Of a stretch of 64,000 bases of DNA, positions 56,252-64,000 are shown one piece after another. The translations under genes were made by a program, and so were the position numbers. The DNA lies in assembly GCF_000224085.1 (NCBI RefSeq), contig NC_015945.1, forward strand, positions 2,534,501 to 2,598,500, written 5' to 3'. The stretch comes from Allomuricauda ruestringensis DSM 13258. GTDB taxonomy: Bacteria; Bacteroidota; Bacteroidia; Flavobacteriales; Flavobacteriaceae. The notes under the pieces were generated by a model that saw nothing but the letters and a program-made list of their open reading frames with translations, was not told where the DNA came from and searched no databases. The stretch's first letter is position 1; each line of letters opens with the position of its first letter.

Positions 56252-56410
56252 CTTGATAGATTCGCTACTATTTTTATCTAACTAAACTCAGCGCTAAGAT
56301 AAGTCTTGTTCCGATGCTCAGGGATTAACAAAAGATCAAAAAGGTTAATGAAAGATTAATAGGATTAACCATTGGGTAATTAGCTGGTTATTTTTTGTTT
56401 ATTTAGCAGT

Positions 56411-57682
56411 ATGCTGACCAAGAGAAACCTGTATGTCCTTGTTTTTGTGATTGCCGTAATCGGCCTTTTGGTGGTGCAATACCAATATTTGCGAGTGGGA
56501 CTCGGCTTGGCAAGAGCTCAATTTTCGGATAAAATAGATAAGGCAAGACAGAACATCAATAGTGAATTGTCCGAGGTAAATTCCTTAACCTACACCCTTG
56601 GCAATGCCATAAGAAAGGACACCACTGAAGTAAGGATAGGGTTGGACAGCCTTGAAAAGGCATCCCAATACTATTTAAATGATTATATATCTTATCAGTT
56701 GAGCGTTTCCGGAATTGATGCGCCTTTTTCCTATACCTTGTACTCCCGAGATTCCATAACGTATTTAAGCTCTGTTAGGTCGCACCTCAAGGCCGAGGAC
56801 AAATTAACTTACCCTATTGAAATTGAGGGGTATTTGCCAGAACTTTTAAAAAAAGAGATTATTCTGGAAATTGGTTTTGAAGATTTGAACAAGTACTTCT
56901 TGGGGCAAATACGTGGGTTGATCATTCCAGGGCTATTATTTCTTTTCATGATTGTCATTGTCGTTGTGTGGGTACTCCGATCATTTTATTTGCAGCGAAG
57001 CATCAATACAACTACGAACGATTTCATCAATAACCTGACACATGAACTAAAAACCCCGGTTTTTTCCATAGGATTGGCCACTAAGATTTTGGAAGAAGAT
57101 GTTCCGGATAACAAAAAAGCTGTGGTGGAACTCATTCGCACCGAGTCGGATAGATTAAAAAAACATATCGAGAAGGTTTTGGAACTGGCCAGTATGGAAT
57201 CAGGAAAAAAACTGTTGCGGTTTCAAGAATTCGATTTTAGACCGGATTTAAAGCGAATATGTGAAGGTTTTGCCTTACTTGCGCAACATGACATTACATT
57301 CGAGTACGAACTTGGAGAGGGACCCTATAACATTCGGGCTGAAAAGTTTCATTTGGAAAACGTAATCGGTAATTTATTGGAGAATGCACGGAAGTATTCG
57401 GACAATCCCAAGGTAACACTGACCGCCCAAACCCAAAAAGGACACCTGCTGGTTCATATTTCGGATAACGGCCAGGGTATTGCCAAGGAAGACATCAAAA
57501 AAATTTTTAGCAAATATTATAGGGTGAAGAACGGGGATGTGCACAAGGTAAAAGGCTATGGTCTTGGATTGTATTATGTGCAAAAGATCATAAAAATGCA
57601 CCGTGGCAGAATTTCGGTGAAAAGTGAATTGGGAGAAGGAACTACTTTTATGCTATCCCTTAAATTAACCAAAAATGGATAA
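56411..57682 (+). CDS. Sensor histidine kinase
   Basis: 423 residues. Two membrane helices (about 6-25 and 173-193) flank a periplasmic sensor region of about 150 residues with no recognised fold. The HisKA phospho-acceptor is His211 in LTHELKTPVFS. The ATPase domain has an N box (NVIGNLLENARKYSDN), G1 (DNGQGIAKED) and G2 (GYGLGLYYVQ). No HAMP domain is obvious. It overlaps the response regulator gene by eight bases, so the pair is translationally coupled. Signal and target genes are unknown, though the EPS locus is adjacent. Confidence 0.93.
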   Translation: MLTKRNLYVLVFVIAVIGLLVVQYQYLRVGLGLARAQFSDKIDKARQNINSELSEVNSLTYTLGNAIRKDTTEVRIGLDSLEKASQYYLNDYISYQLSVSGIDAPFSYTLYSRDSITYLSSVRSHLKAEDKLTYPIEIEGYLPELLKKEIILEIGFEDLNKYFLGQIRGLIIPGLLFLFMIVIVVVWVLRSFYLQRSINTTTNDFINNLTHELKTPVFSIGLATKILEEDVPDNKKAVVELIRTESDRLKKHIEKVLELASMESGKKLLRFQEFDFRPDLKRICEGFALLAQHDITFEYELGEGPYNIRAEKFHLENVIGNLLENARKYSDNPKVTLTAQTQKGHLLVHISDNGQGIAKEDIKKIFSKYYRVKNGDVHKVKGYGLGLYYVQKIIKMHRGRISVKSELGEGTTFMLSLKLTKNG

Positions 57683-58376
57683 AATGTATAAATTGATTTT
57701 GGTAGAAGACGATAATTCCCTGGGGTATTTGCTCTCGGAATATTTGGGAATGAAAGGATTTAACGTCACTTGGGCCAAAGACGCTTCGGAGGCCATGCTC
57801 AAAACAAAAACCAATGTGTTCGACTTGGCCATTTTGGATGTAATGCTTCCTGACATGGACGGATTTGAACTATCCCAGAAAATAAAGGCGATCAATGCAG
57901 AGCTACCATTTATCTTTTTAACGGCCCGTTCGCTCAAAATAGATGTTTTAAAAGGGTTTTCTTTAGGTGCGGTCGACTATTTAAAGAAGCCGATTGACGA
58001 AGAGGAGCTGGTAGTCCGTATCAATGCATTATTGTCCAGATTGGTCAGCGATGCGGGGCATGAAGATCAGGTATCGCAGTACGAAATTGGAGACTATGTG
58101 CTCAACATGGACAATTTTGAACTCAACTATAAAGGAAAACCGATAAAATTGACGGGTAAAGAGTTTGACCTATTGGCCTTGCTGGCCAAAAACAAAAATC
58201 AATTGTGCACCCACAAGGAAATATTGACCACGGTCTGGGACAAAAACGACTATTTCAACAAGAAAAGCCTCAATGTTTTTATATCACATTTACGAAAGCA
58301 TCTAGGCCAAGACCCCAAACTGAGTATAGTAAACGTGAGCCGTCGCGGGTTTATGCTTAGGGTAGAGGAGACTTAA
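57675..58376 (+). CDS. OmpR/PhoB-family response regulator
   Basis: 233 residues; ATG 57675 overlaps the kinase, with a second ATG at 57684. Receiver domain 1-125 with acidic pocket EDD (11-13), phospho-acceptor Asp55 (LAILDVMLPDMDG), Thr in FLTARS and Lys in DYLKKPID. The C-terminal winged-helix DNA-binding domain (about 135-232) contains LTGKEFDLLALLAKN and NVFISHLRKHLG. Controlled by the kinase in front of it; binding sites are not identified. Confidence 0.94.
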   Translation: MDKMYKLILVEDDNSLGYLLSEYLGMKGFNVTWAKDASEAMLKTKTNVFDLAILDVMLPDMDGFELSQKIKAINAELPFIFLTARSLKIDVLKGFSLGAVDYLKKPIDEEELVVRINALLSRLVSDAGHEDQVSQYEIGDYVLNMDNFELNYKGKPIKLTGKEFDLLALLAKNKNQLCTHKEILTTVWDKNDYFNKKSLNVFISHLRKHLGQDPKLSIVNVSRRGFMLRVEET

Positions 58377-58437
58377 ACCAAATGTTCTGGCTTGGTTTTT
58401 GATACACTTTCATAAAATCTGGTTACCGTTTGTTTAT

Positions 58438-58680
58438 ATGTTTAAGTTTTTTAAAAATAGTTCCCCCAAGCACTCTTTGCATCAATTGGACCATCTTTAT
58501 GGCCAAACGATATGTAAATGTCCGTTGCAAGAGCAAATATCCTATTGTCAAAGACTCATCGAAAGTTCCAAGTATCATCTGGAGCAATCGTGCCCTAAAA
58601 AGGATTCCGATTATTTTAAGAACTTGATCGAAGCTGCGGATAAAGAACTTCAACGATTGAACTCCCAAAGAAAATCCTGA
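58438..58680 (+). CDS. Small cysteine-containing hypothetical protein
   Basis: 80 residues from ATG 58438; a TTG 39 bases earlier is possible. No family recognised. The protein begins MFKFFKNSSPKHSLHQLDHL and has four cysteines (CKC, YCQRL, SCPKK). The rest is predicted helical and charged, which suggests a small soluble cytoplasmic protein. It follows the response regulator by about 60 bases on the same strand and may be part of that transcript. Confidence 0.55.
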   Translation: MFKFFKNSSPKHSLHQLDHLYGQTICKCPLQEQISYCQRLIESSKYHLEQSCPKKDSDYFKNLIEAADKELQRLNSQRKS

Positions 58681-58740
58681 TGGATTTGAGGTGAAACACT
58701 GTAAAAAGCAGTAAATTTAGGATTGAAAAAAAAATCAGCA

Positions 58741-59505
58741 ATGAAAAAATCGATCCTTGTTATAGCCCTACTGTCAATTTGTATCAACGCGTTTGCCACA
58801 GAAACCAAACTTATGGTCCGGGCAAAAGCAAAGGACGCCAAGTTCGTGGGAAGTTCCATAGGTGGGGCGCATGTTATTGTGCGCAATACCCAGAACGGCG
58901 AAATTTTAGCGGAAGGAAACACGGTTGGTGGTACCGGGAACACAAATCTTATCATGAAAAGTCCCCATGAGCGCTACATGCAGCTTAGTGATGACAAGAC
59001 TGCTGGTTTTTTGGCCGTTGTGGATATTGACGAACCTACTTTTGTTCGTGTGGAGGTGCTTTCTCCGGTCAACAAAAAAAATGCACAGATACATGTAAGT
59101 ACCGAGCTTTGGCTAATACCCGGAAAGGATATTTTAGGCGATGGTGTAGTATTGGAGATCCCGGGCTTTGTGATCGATATATTGGAACCCAGCACGCATC
59201 AATATATTTCTTTGGAATCGATTCCCGCATCTGGTATAAAGATTACGGCCAACATTGTGATGATGTGCGGCTGCCCAATTGAAAAAGAAGGTATTTGGGA
59301 TTCCAATCTTATGGAGGTCAAGGCCATTGTACAAAAAGATGGAGCATCTTTTGGCGAAACAGTATTGAACAATCCGAGCCAAAACACCTTTGAAGGAACC
59401 CTGGACGTAAAGGAGGCAGGATATTACCAAATTACGGTGTATGCCTATAATCCCAGAACAGGAAATACGGGGGTTGATACGATAAATTTTGTGGTACGGG
59501 GATAA
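58741..59505 (+). CDS. Secreted or periplasmic hypothetical protein
   Basis: 254 residues from ATG 58741. Signal peptide 1-20 (ICINAFA-T). The body looks all-beta with an N-terminal Ig-like or fibronectin-like stretch (LMVRAKAKDAKFVGSSIGGA), a middle segment, and a C-terminal beta-sandwich (about 165-254) of the kind found in carboxypeptidase-regulatory-like or DUF-type domains (YYQITVYAYNPRTGNTGVDTINFVV). It contains the unusual MMCGCPIEKEG, with two cysteines. Family not recognised. It lies 61 bases after the small hypothetical gene and 85 bases before the aminopeptidase. Confidence 0.75.
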   Translation: MKKSILVIALLSICINAFATETKLMVRAKAKDAKFVGSSIGGAHVIVRNTQNGEILAEGNTVGGTGNTNLIMKSPHERYMQLSDDKTAGFLAVVDIDEPTFVRVEVLSPVNKKNAQIHVSTELWLIPGKDILGDGVVLEIPGFVIDILEPSTHQYISLESIPASGIKITANIVMMCGCPIEKEGIWDSNLMEVKAIVQKDGASFGETVLNNPSQNTFEGTLDVKEAGYYQITVYAYNPRTGNTGVDTINFVVRG

Positions 59506-59589
59506 AACCCATCTAATACAGGCACCAAAACAATTTTCATTGATTGGGTTGTATAAAATTGGTACCTTATACCTTCCAACCAGTCCATT

Positions 59590-62145
59590 ATGAAAAAGAA
59601 CATTGCGTTCTCCATTTGTTTATTAGTACTCAACGCAGCCTGCGATACCGCCCCAAAGGTTGACTTATTGGAGGAAGGTATTCCCTTAAAAATGGCAACA
59701 TATAGAAAAGAGCAGGTGTCCGATGTGGTATACACCCTATCTTTCGATATTCCATCCGAAAAGCAGGATCCGATTCCTTCCAGGTTAAAGTTGGATTTGG
59801 AAATCAACGACCTTTCCCACCCCCTATACCTCGATTTTAATGCAGCCGGTTCCTTGCTAAAAAGCATCGGTGTCAATGGTGAAGCGCAGGAAATCAACCA
59901 TCAAAAAGAACACATCATTGTTTCTGAGAATCTTAAGAAAGGCCCAAATACCATCGAAATTGTTTTTAATGCAGGCGAATTGTCCTTAAACCGTAATGAG
60001 GACTTTCTGTACACGCTTCTTGTTCCTGACCGGGCCAGTACCTTATTCCCTTGTTTTGACCAGCCCAACATCAAAGCACGCTATATTTTGGATGTTACTG
60101 CTCCAGACGGATGGAAAGTATTGTGTGGCGCACCTTTGTTGAAAAGTACCAAGAAAGGAGACAAGGTACACTATAGCTTTGATGAGAGCGACTCCATGAG
60201 CACATATTTGTTCTCCATGGTCGCCGGAAAGTTCGAGTCCGTGACAGAGAACCCGGGGGTGTTTGATATGACACTTTTATACCGAGAAACAGACTCAGTT
60301 AAGATAGAGCATAGTATTCCGATCATTTTTGATTTGCATCAACGATCCATAGATTTTTTGAAGGATTATACACGTTATGAGTTTCCTTTTCAAAAGTTGG
60401 ATTATGTGGCCATCCCTGGGTTTCAGTACGGTGGAATGGAACATGTGGGAGCTGTTCAATATCGGCAATCCTCCATTTTTTTGGATGAGAGCGCCACGGA
60501 GCGCCGCAGAATGGCAAGTGCCAAATTGATTGCCCATGAAACCTCCCATATGTGGTTTGGGGACATGGTGACGATGGATTGGTTCAATGATGTTTGGATG
60601 AAGGAAGTGTTTGCCAATTTTATGGCCGATAAAATCATAAACCCCACTTTTCCCGATATCAATCATAACCTACAATTCATGATTTCCCATTACCGGGGTG
60701 CCTACGGAGAGGATAGAACCCGTGGCACCAATCCCATTCGTCAACAACTGGATAACTTAAAGCATGCTGGTAGTCTGTACGGAGGAATCATTTATAACAA
60801 GGCCCCCATTATGATGCGCCAATTGGAAGCGACCATAGGGGAGAAGGCCTTTCGCGATGGCGTACGGGAATATATTTCAACCTATGCCTTCAACAATGCC
60901 ACTTGGAATGACTTGGTAGAAATTTTGGACGAACTTACTCCCAAAGATTTAAAACAGTGGAGCGAGGTATGGGTAAACCAATCCGGTAGGCCTGTTTTAA
61001 CGGAAAAAATCAATTATGAAGAAGGAAAAATTACAAATTTTACCATTTCCCAACATGCGGAAGATGGGAGCGATAAGCTATGGCCGCAGTCTTTTGAGGT
61101 AACCTTGGTATATCCGGAAGCCACCCGTATTATCCCTGTTACGATTTCTGGAAGTAGTGTGGAAGTAAAGTTGGCCATAGGATTGCCAAAACCCCAGGCT
61201 ATCATTTATAATTCCAATGCTTTTGGATATGGCGTTTTTCCTTTGGATGCTTCGGATTTGACCATCATCCCACAATTGAAGGACGAAGTAGCTCGCGCTT
61301 ATGCCTATGTAAACACATACGAGAACGCATTGTCCGGGAACATATCTCCTCTCGAAGCCTTTGACCTATATATGGAAGGTGTTCTCAATGAAAGCAACGA
61401 GTTTGTACACGGAATGGCATGCGGACAGGCAAGCGCTATATTTTGGAGTTTTTTGGACGGAGAACAGCGAACAAAAAAACAACCTTTGGTGGAGGAACTG
61501 CTCTGGAAGGAACTTCTTGATGATGGGCACAAACCCAATATTAAAAAGAACCTATTTGGACTTTGGAAGGGATTGGCCTATTCGGACAATGCCAAAGAGA
61601 GGCTTTACCAAATTTGGAACAAAGACCTTGAGATTCCCGATTTAAAGTTAAATCAAGATGATTATACCGACATGGCCATGTCCCTTGCCCTTTACGGGCA
61701 CGAAAAAGCAGCAACCATATTGGAAGAGGCCAGGGCGCAGTTAAAAAATCCGGATAAAGTGAAACGCTTTGAGTTTTTATTGCCAGCTCTTTCATCGGAC
61801 GTTACGGTGAGGGATGCTTTTTTTGAGTCGCTCAAAGAAGTCCAAAATCGTGAAAAGGAATCTTGGGTGGGCACGGCATGTGGTTTTATACATCATCCGC
61901 TACGTCAAAAAACGGCGATCAAACATTTGCCCTTGGCTTTGGAACTACTCGAAGAAATACAAAAAACAGGGGATATTTTCTTTCCCAAACGATGGCTTAC
62001 ATCCACTGTGGGACAATACCAAACCAATAAGGCCTATGAGATGGTCGAAACGTATTTATCACAACATCCTGATATGGAGCCATCGTTAAAGGGCAAGCTT
62101 TTGCAGGCTTCGGATGATCTGTATCGTTTTGTAAATCAGGAGTAA
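59590..62145 (+). CDS. M1-family metallo-aminopeptidase (lipoprotein)
   Basis: 851 residues. Lipoprotein signal with Cys18 (LNAAC). N-terminal beta domain to about 230, with LFPCFDQPNIKARY. The substrate-binding loop reads GGMEHVGAVQYR where most family members have GAMEN. The zinc site is HETSH (316-320) with Glu339, the HExxH-x18-E spacing. Downstream helical domain to the C-terminus. It removes N-terminal amino acids from peptides in the periplasm or at the cell surface. The GGMEH variant is seen in some Bacteroidota and may shift specificity. Confidence 0.92.
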   Translation: MKKNIAFSICLLVLNAACDTAPKVDLLEEGIPLKMATYRKEQVSDVVYTLSFDIPSEKQDPIPSRLKLDLEINDLSHPLYLDFNAAGSLLKSIGVNGEAQEINHQKEHIIVSENLKKGPNTIEIVFNAGELSLNRNEDFLYTLLVPDRASTLFPCFDQPNIKARYILDVTAPDGWKVLCGAPLLKSTKKGDKVHYSFDESDSMSTYLFSMVAGKFESVTENPGVFDMTLLYRETDSVKIEHSIPIIFDLHQRSIDFLKDYTRYEFPFQKLDYVAIPGFQYGGMEHVGAVQYRQSSIFLDESATERRRMASAKLIAHETSHMWFGDMVTMDWFNDVWMKEVFANFMADKIINPTFPDINHNLQFMISHYRGAYGEDRTRGTNPIRQQLDNLKHAGSLYGGIIYNKAPIMMRQLEATIGEKAFRDGVREYISTYAFNNATWNDLVEILDELTPKDLKQWSEVWVNQSGRPVLTEKINYEEGKITNFTISQHAEDGSDKLWPQSFEVTLVYPEATRIIPVTISGSSVEVKLAIGLPKPQAIIYNSNAFGYGVFPLDASDLTIIPQLKDEVARAYAYVNTYENALSGNISPLEAFDLYMEGVLNESNEFVHGMACGQASAIFWSFLDGEQRTKKQPLVEELLWKELLDDGHKPNIKKNLFGLWKGLAYSDNAKERLYQIWNKDLEIPDLKLNQDDYTDMAMSLALYGHEKAATILEEARAQLKNPDKVKRFEFLLPALSSDVTVRDAFFESLKEVQNREKESWVGTACGFIHHPLRQKTAIKHLPLALELLEEIQKTGDIFFPKRWLTSTVGQYQTNKAYEMVETYLSQHPDMEPSLKGKLLQASDDLYRFVNQE

Positions 62146-62232
62146 AGGCAATTTTTCTTCGTATTATGTGACTTTAGTTACAAGGAAATCACTCTAAATA
62201 GTTGTTTTTCAATGTCTTGATGACGAGGATCA

Positions 62233-62263
62233 TTGTATTCTTATAGCAGTGGCCATACTTTAG
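62233..62263 (+). promoter_or_regulatory. Candidate promoter of the DUF6799-like gene
   Basis: TTG (62233-62235) and TACTTTAG (62256-62263; seven of eight to TAnnTTTG) are separated by 20 bases. The ATG follows at 62293. Confidence 0.35.
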
Positions 62264-62292
62264 TTCCAATAAATTTTATAAATACGAGTACC

Positions 62293-62973
62293 ATGAAAAA
62301 GATTTTAATGTTGGTGTTCGTTGTTCTTGGAACAATGACACTGATGGCACAGGACAGGGATAGGGACAGAGTCCAAGATTCCGATCAAGATCGAGACCGT
62401 TTAATGCTGATCGATGGCGATGTACTTCAAATTCGAGATCGAGACCAGATGCGTTTGCAAGACCCCATTACGTTGAACGATGGAACGGTTGTTAATCCAA
62501 ATGGAATCTATTTTACCCGAGATCGAGACAGACTTAGGTTAAAAGATGGTGAATGTTTGGATAGTGATGGAATTAAATATCGCAATGAGTATCAGTATCG
62601 TTACAAAGTAATGCAAGCTGATAAAGGACTTACCGATGCACAGATTCAACAACGCAACCAAAACAGGTATCAATTGATGCTGATTGACGGAGATGTATAT
62701 CAAATCAGAACACAGTCGCAAAATAGATTACAACAGCGACTTGAACTTGCAGATGGGACCACGGTTAATCCAGACGGTACCTACATGAATCAAAATCGTC
62801 AGCAATTGAGGCTTCAAGACGGTGAATGTTTGAATTTGAATGGTGAAAAGTTCACAAACATGTACAAGCATCGTAAAATGATGGTAAACAAGAATATGAA
62901 GTCCATCAAAAACATGAAGTCTAAAAAGTCCATGAACAAATCAGCCCTTAAGAAAAAAGGGGGCGTCATGTGA
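62293..62973 (+). CDS. Secreted DUF6799-like repeat protein
   Basis: 226 residues from ATG 62293. Signal peptide 1-19 (LMAQ). A short run of alternating Asp/Arg residues (DRDRDRVQDSDQDRDR) is followed by two copies of a domain resembling DUF6799 (about 40-95 and 125-185), each with LMLIDGDV, LxDGTxVNPxG and LRLxDGECL. The C-terminus (about 190-226) is very rich in Lys and Met. The family is not assigned a function. The domain pairs are clearly an internal duplication. Probably periplasmic; its strong charge suggests binding to polyanions or metal ions. Confidence 0.72.
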   Translation: MKKILMLVFVVLGTMTLMAQDRDRDRVQDSDQDRDRLMLIDGDVLQIRDRDQMRLQDPITLNDGTVVNPNGIYFTRDRDRLRLKDGECLDSDGIKYRNEYQYRYKVMQADKGLTDAQIQQRNQNRYQLMLIDGDVYQIRTQSQNRLQQRLELADGTTVNPDGTYMNQNRQQLRLQDGECLNLNGEKFTNMYKHRKMMVNKNMKSIKNMKSKKSMNKSALKKKGGVM

Positions 62974-63041
62974 TGATACTGGATATAGGGTTTGATCAAT
63001 AGTATATGGTCGGGCCCTTGTTCTTTCTTAATTGATTTATC

Positions 63042-63950
63042 ATGAAACGGTATGTACTCTTAAGTGTAATCTTGTGTTTAGGTGCCATAATGGGTGCATT
63101 TGGACAAAAGACCAATAAGGAAAAGGCCAATAGGGAAGATTCTTATGTTTTGATGGATGTAAGTTATATGAACGATGCGGTATTTATGGGTAGGCGAGAT
63201 TCCATAACCGCTCCGTACCTATTGCCATCCATTGGATATTATGACAAATCGGGACTGTTTGTTGATGCCACTGTATCCTATCTTACAAGTTCAGACGAGC
63301 AACGCGTGGACCTTTTTTATTTAACCGGAGGGTATTTGTTTGATTCCAATAATTGGAGCGGAGGTGTTTCCGGAACGGCTTATTTTTACAATGAAGATAG
63401 TTATAATGTACAATCCGAGGTGGTCGCGGATATTACGGGATTGATCAGTTACGATTTTAAATTGCTGGAACTATCGCTCTACGCCAGTTCATATTTTAAT
63501 AAGAATAGCTCACCCGATATTTTTTTAGGTTTTATGGCCGATCATACCTTTAGGGCATTTGACGATCATTTATTGTTTGCCCCCCGATTTTCGGTATTTG
63601 CAGGATCCCAATACTTTTATGAAGAATACTACACTACCAGTCGATTGGGCAATAGAAAAAGCAGTGGTGGACAGGGCAGTGGTCCAGGGGGTTCTGTTGG
63701 CCCGGGAACCGAAATTACGACCGTGCAAATTGCAGAGGCATCTGAATTCAATGTACTCAATATGGAACTAGGCTTTCCTTTCCAATATCATTTCGACCAA
63801 TTTATTTTGTCGTTTACACCTAGTTGGGCATTTCCCCAGACTCCTGCAACCCTCACAACAGATACGGGTACATTTGAAGAGGATTTGGAGAATGTATTTT
63901 ATTGGTCCGTGGGCTTAAGCTACTGGTTCAATACAAATAAGAAGAAATAA
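63042..63950 (+). CDS. Outer-membrane beta-barrel-like hypothetical protein
   Basis: 302 residues. Signal peptide 1-21 (MGAFG-Q). The remainder has regular alternating strands with many aromatic residues and ends in YWFNTNKKK, so an outer-membrane barrel is likely. A Gly/Ser-rich loop (about 205-225, SSGGQGSGPGGSVGPG) would be extracellular. No family was recognised. It is 68 bases after the DUF6799-like gene on the same strand, and converges on the partial gene at the window edge with a gap of five bases. Confidence 0.75.
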   Translation: MKRYVLLSVILCLGAIMGAFGQKTNKEKANREDSYVLMDVSYMNDAVFMGRRDSITAPYLLPSIGYYDKSGLFVDATVSYLTSSDEQRVDLFYLTGGYLFDSNNWSGGVSGTAYFYNEDSYNVQSEVVADITGLISYDFKLLELSLYASSYFNKNSSPDIFLGFMADHTFRAFDDHLLFAPRFSVFAGSQYFYEEYYTTSRLGNRKSSGGQGSGPGGSVGPGTEITTVQIAEASEFNVLNMELGFPFQYHFDQFILSFTPSWAFPQTPATLTTDTGTFEEDLENVFYWSVGLSYWFNTNKKK

Positions 63951-63955
63951 GGTTT

Positions 63956-64000
63956 CTATTTTCTTTTGGGCAAATACAGTTCATAGGTTTCGGTCTCTGT
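63956..64000 (-). CDS. C-terminal tail of a minus-strand gene (partial)
   Basis: Reading the minus strand from base 64000 gives 14 codons (TETETYELYLPKRK) and a TAG stop at 63956-63958. The composition is protein-like, and a convergent gene with a short gap is a normal arrangement. Too short to assign a family. Confidence 0.4.
   Translation of the reverse strand, partial: TETETYELYLPKRK

Overview
The window reads as chromosome of a marine-type Flavobacteriaceae bacterium (phylum Bacteroidota). Support: a BshA-type bacillithiol glycosyltransferase, a hexosaminidase/serine-hydrolase fusion protein, very large secreted proteins ending in type IX secretion (T9SS) style C-terminal domains, lipoproteins with acidic residues just after the lipidated cysteine, TAnnTTTG-like -7 promoter boxes, few Shine-Dalgarno sites, and low overall GC. 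A Muricauda/Zobellia-like genus is a guess. No tRNA, rRNA, CRISPR array, insertion sequence or phage gene was seen.

Layout. (1) 1-5736: housekeeping genes, namely the 3' part of a GH3 hexosaminidase fused to a beta-lactamase-like domain, bshA, a PrcB-like lipoprotein, an OmpA-family protein and an Rrf2 regulator. (2) 5999-14453: giant secreted protein A (beta-propeller, calcium repeats, lectin-like domain, malectin, five PKD domains) followed by a lipoprotein di-heme cytochrome. Converging on these is a three-gene operon with two more haem proteins and a DUF5777 beta-barrel. (3) 14650-30280, minus strand: an exopolysaccharide (EPS) synthesis block with UDP-glucose dehydrogenase, UDP-glucuronate epimerase, four GT4 glycosyltransferases, a MurJ/Wzx-like flippase, a Wzy-like polymerase, three ATP-grasp ligase-like genes and a surface pectate-lyase-like lipoprotein. 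(4) 30810-34946, plus strand: Wza-like export lipoprotein, Wzc-like tyrosine kinase, and a GT14 glycosyltransferase. (5) 35331-56149: giant secreted proteins B (about 3,081 aa) and C (2,432 aa), paralogues of A, interleaved with the WcaJ-like priming transferase, an orphan FlaA1-type membrane domain and a CpsB/YwqE-type phosphatase. (6) 56411-63950: a two-component system, small and hypothetical secreted proteins, an M1 aminopeptidase, a DUF6799-like repeat protein and an outer-membrane-like protein. The last 45 bases hold the tail of a minus-strand gene.

How the parts fit. Ugd and the epimerase should supply UDP-glucuronate and UDP-galacturonate. The WcaJ-like enzyme primes a lipid carrier, the GT4 enzymes build the repeat unit, the ATP-grasp enzymes may attach amino acids, and the flippase, polymerase, Wza and Wzc export the chain. 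The lyase may trim it and the phosphatase may reset Wzc. Proteins B and C sit inside this locus and carry several predicted sugar-binding folds, so they are candidate matrix or adhesin proteins acting with the EPS. Protein A and its cytochrome neighbours suggest a related module with a redox element. The most novel signal is this A/B/C family, with domain gain, a nested domain insertion and recent internal duplication.
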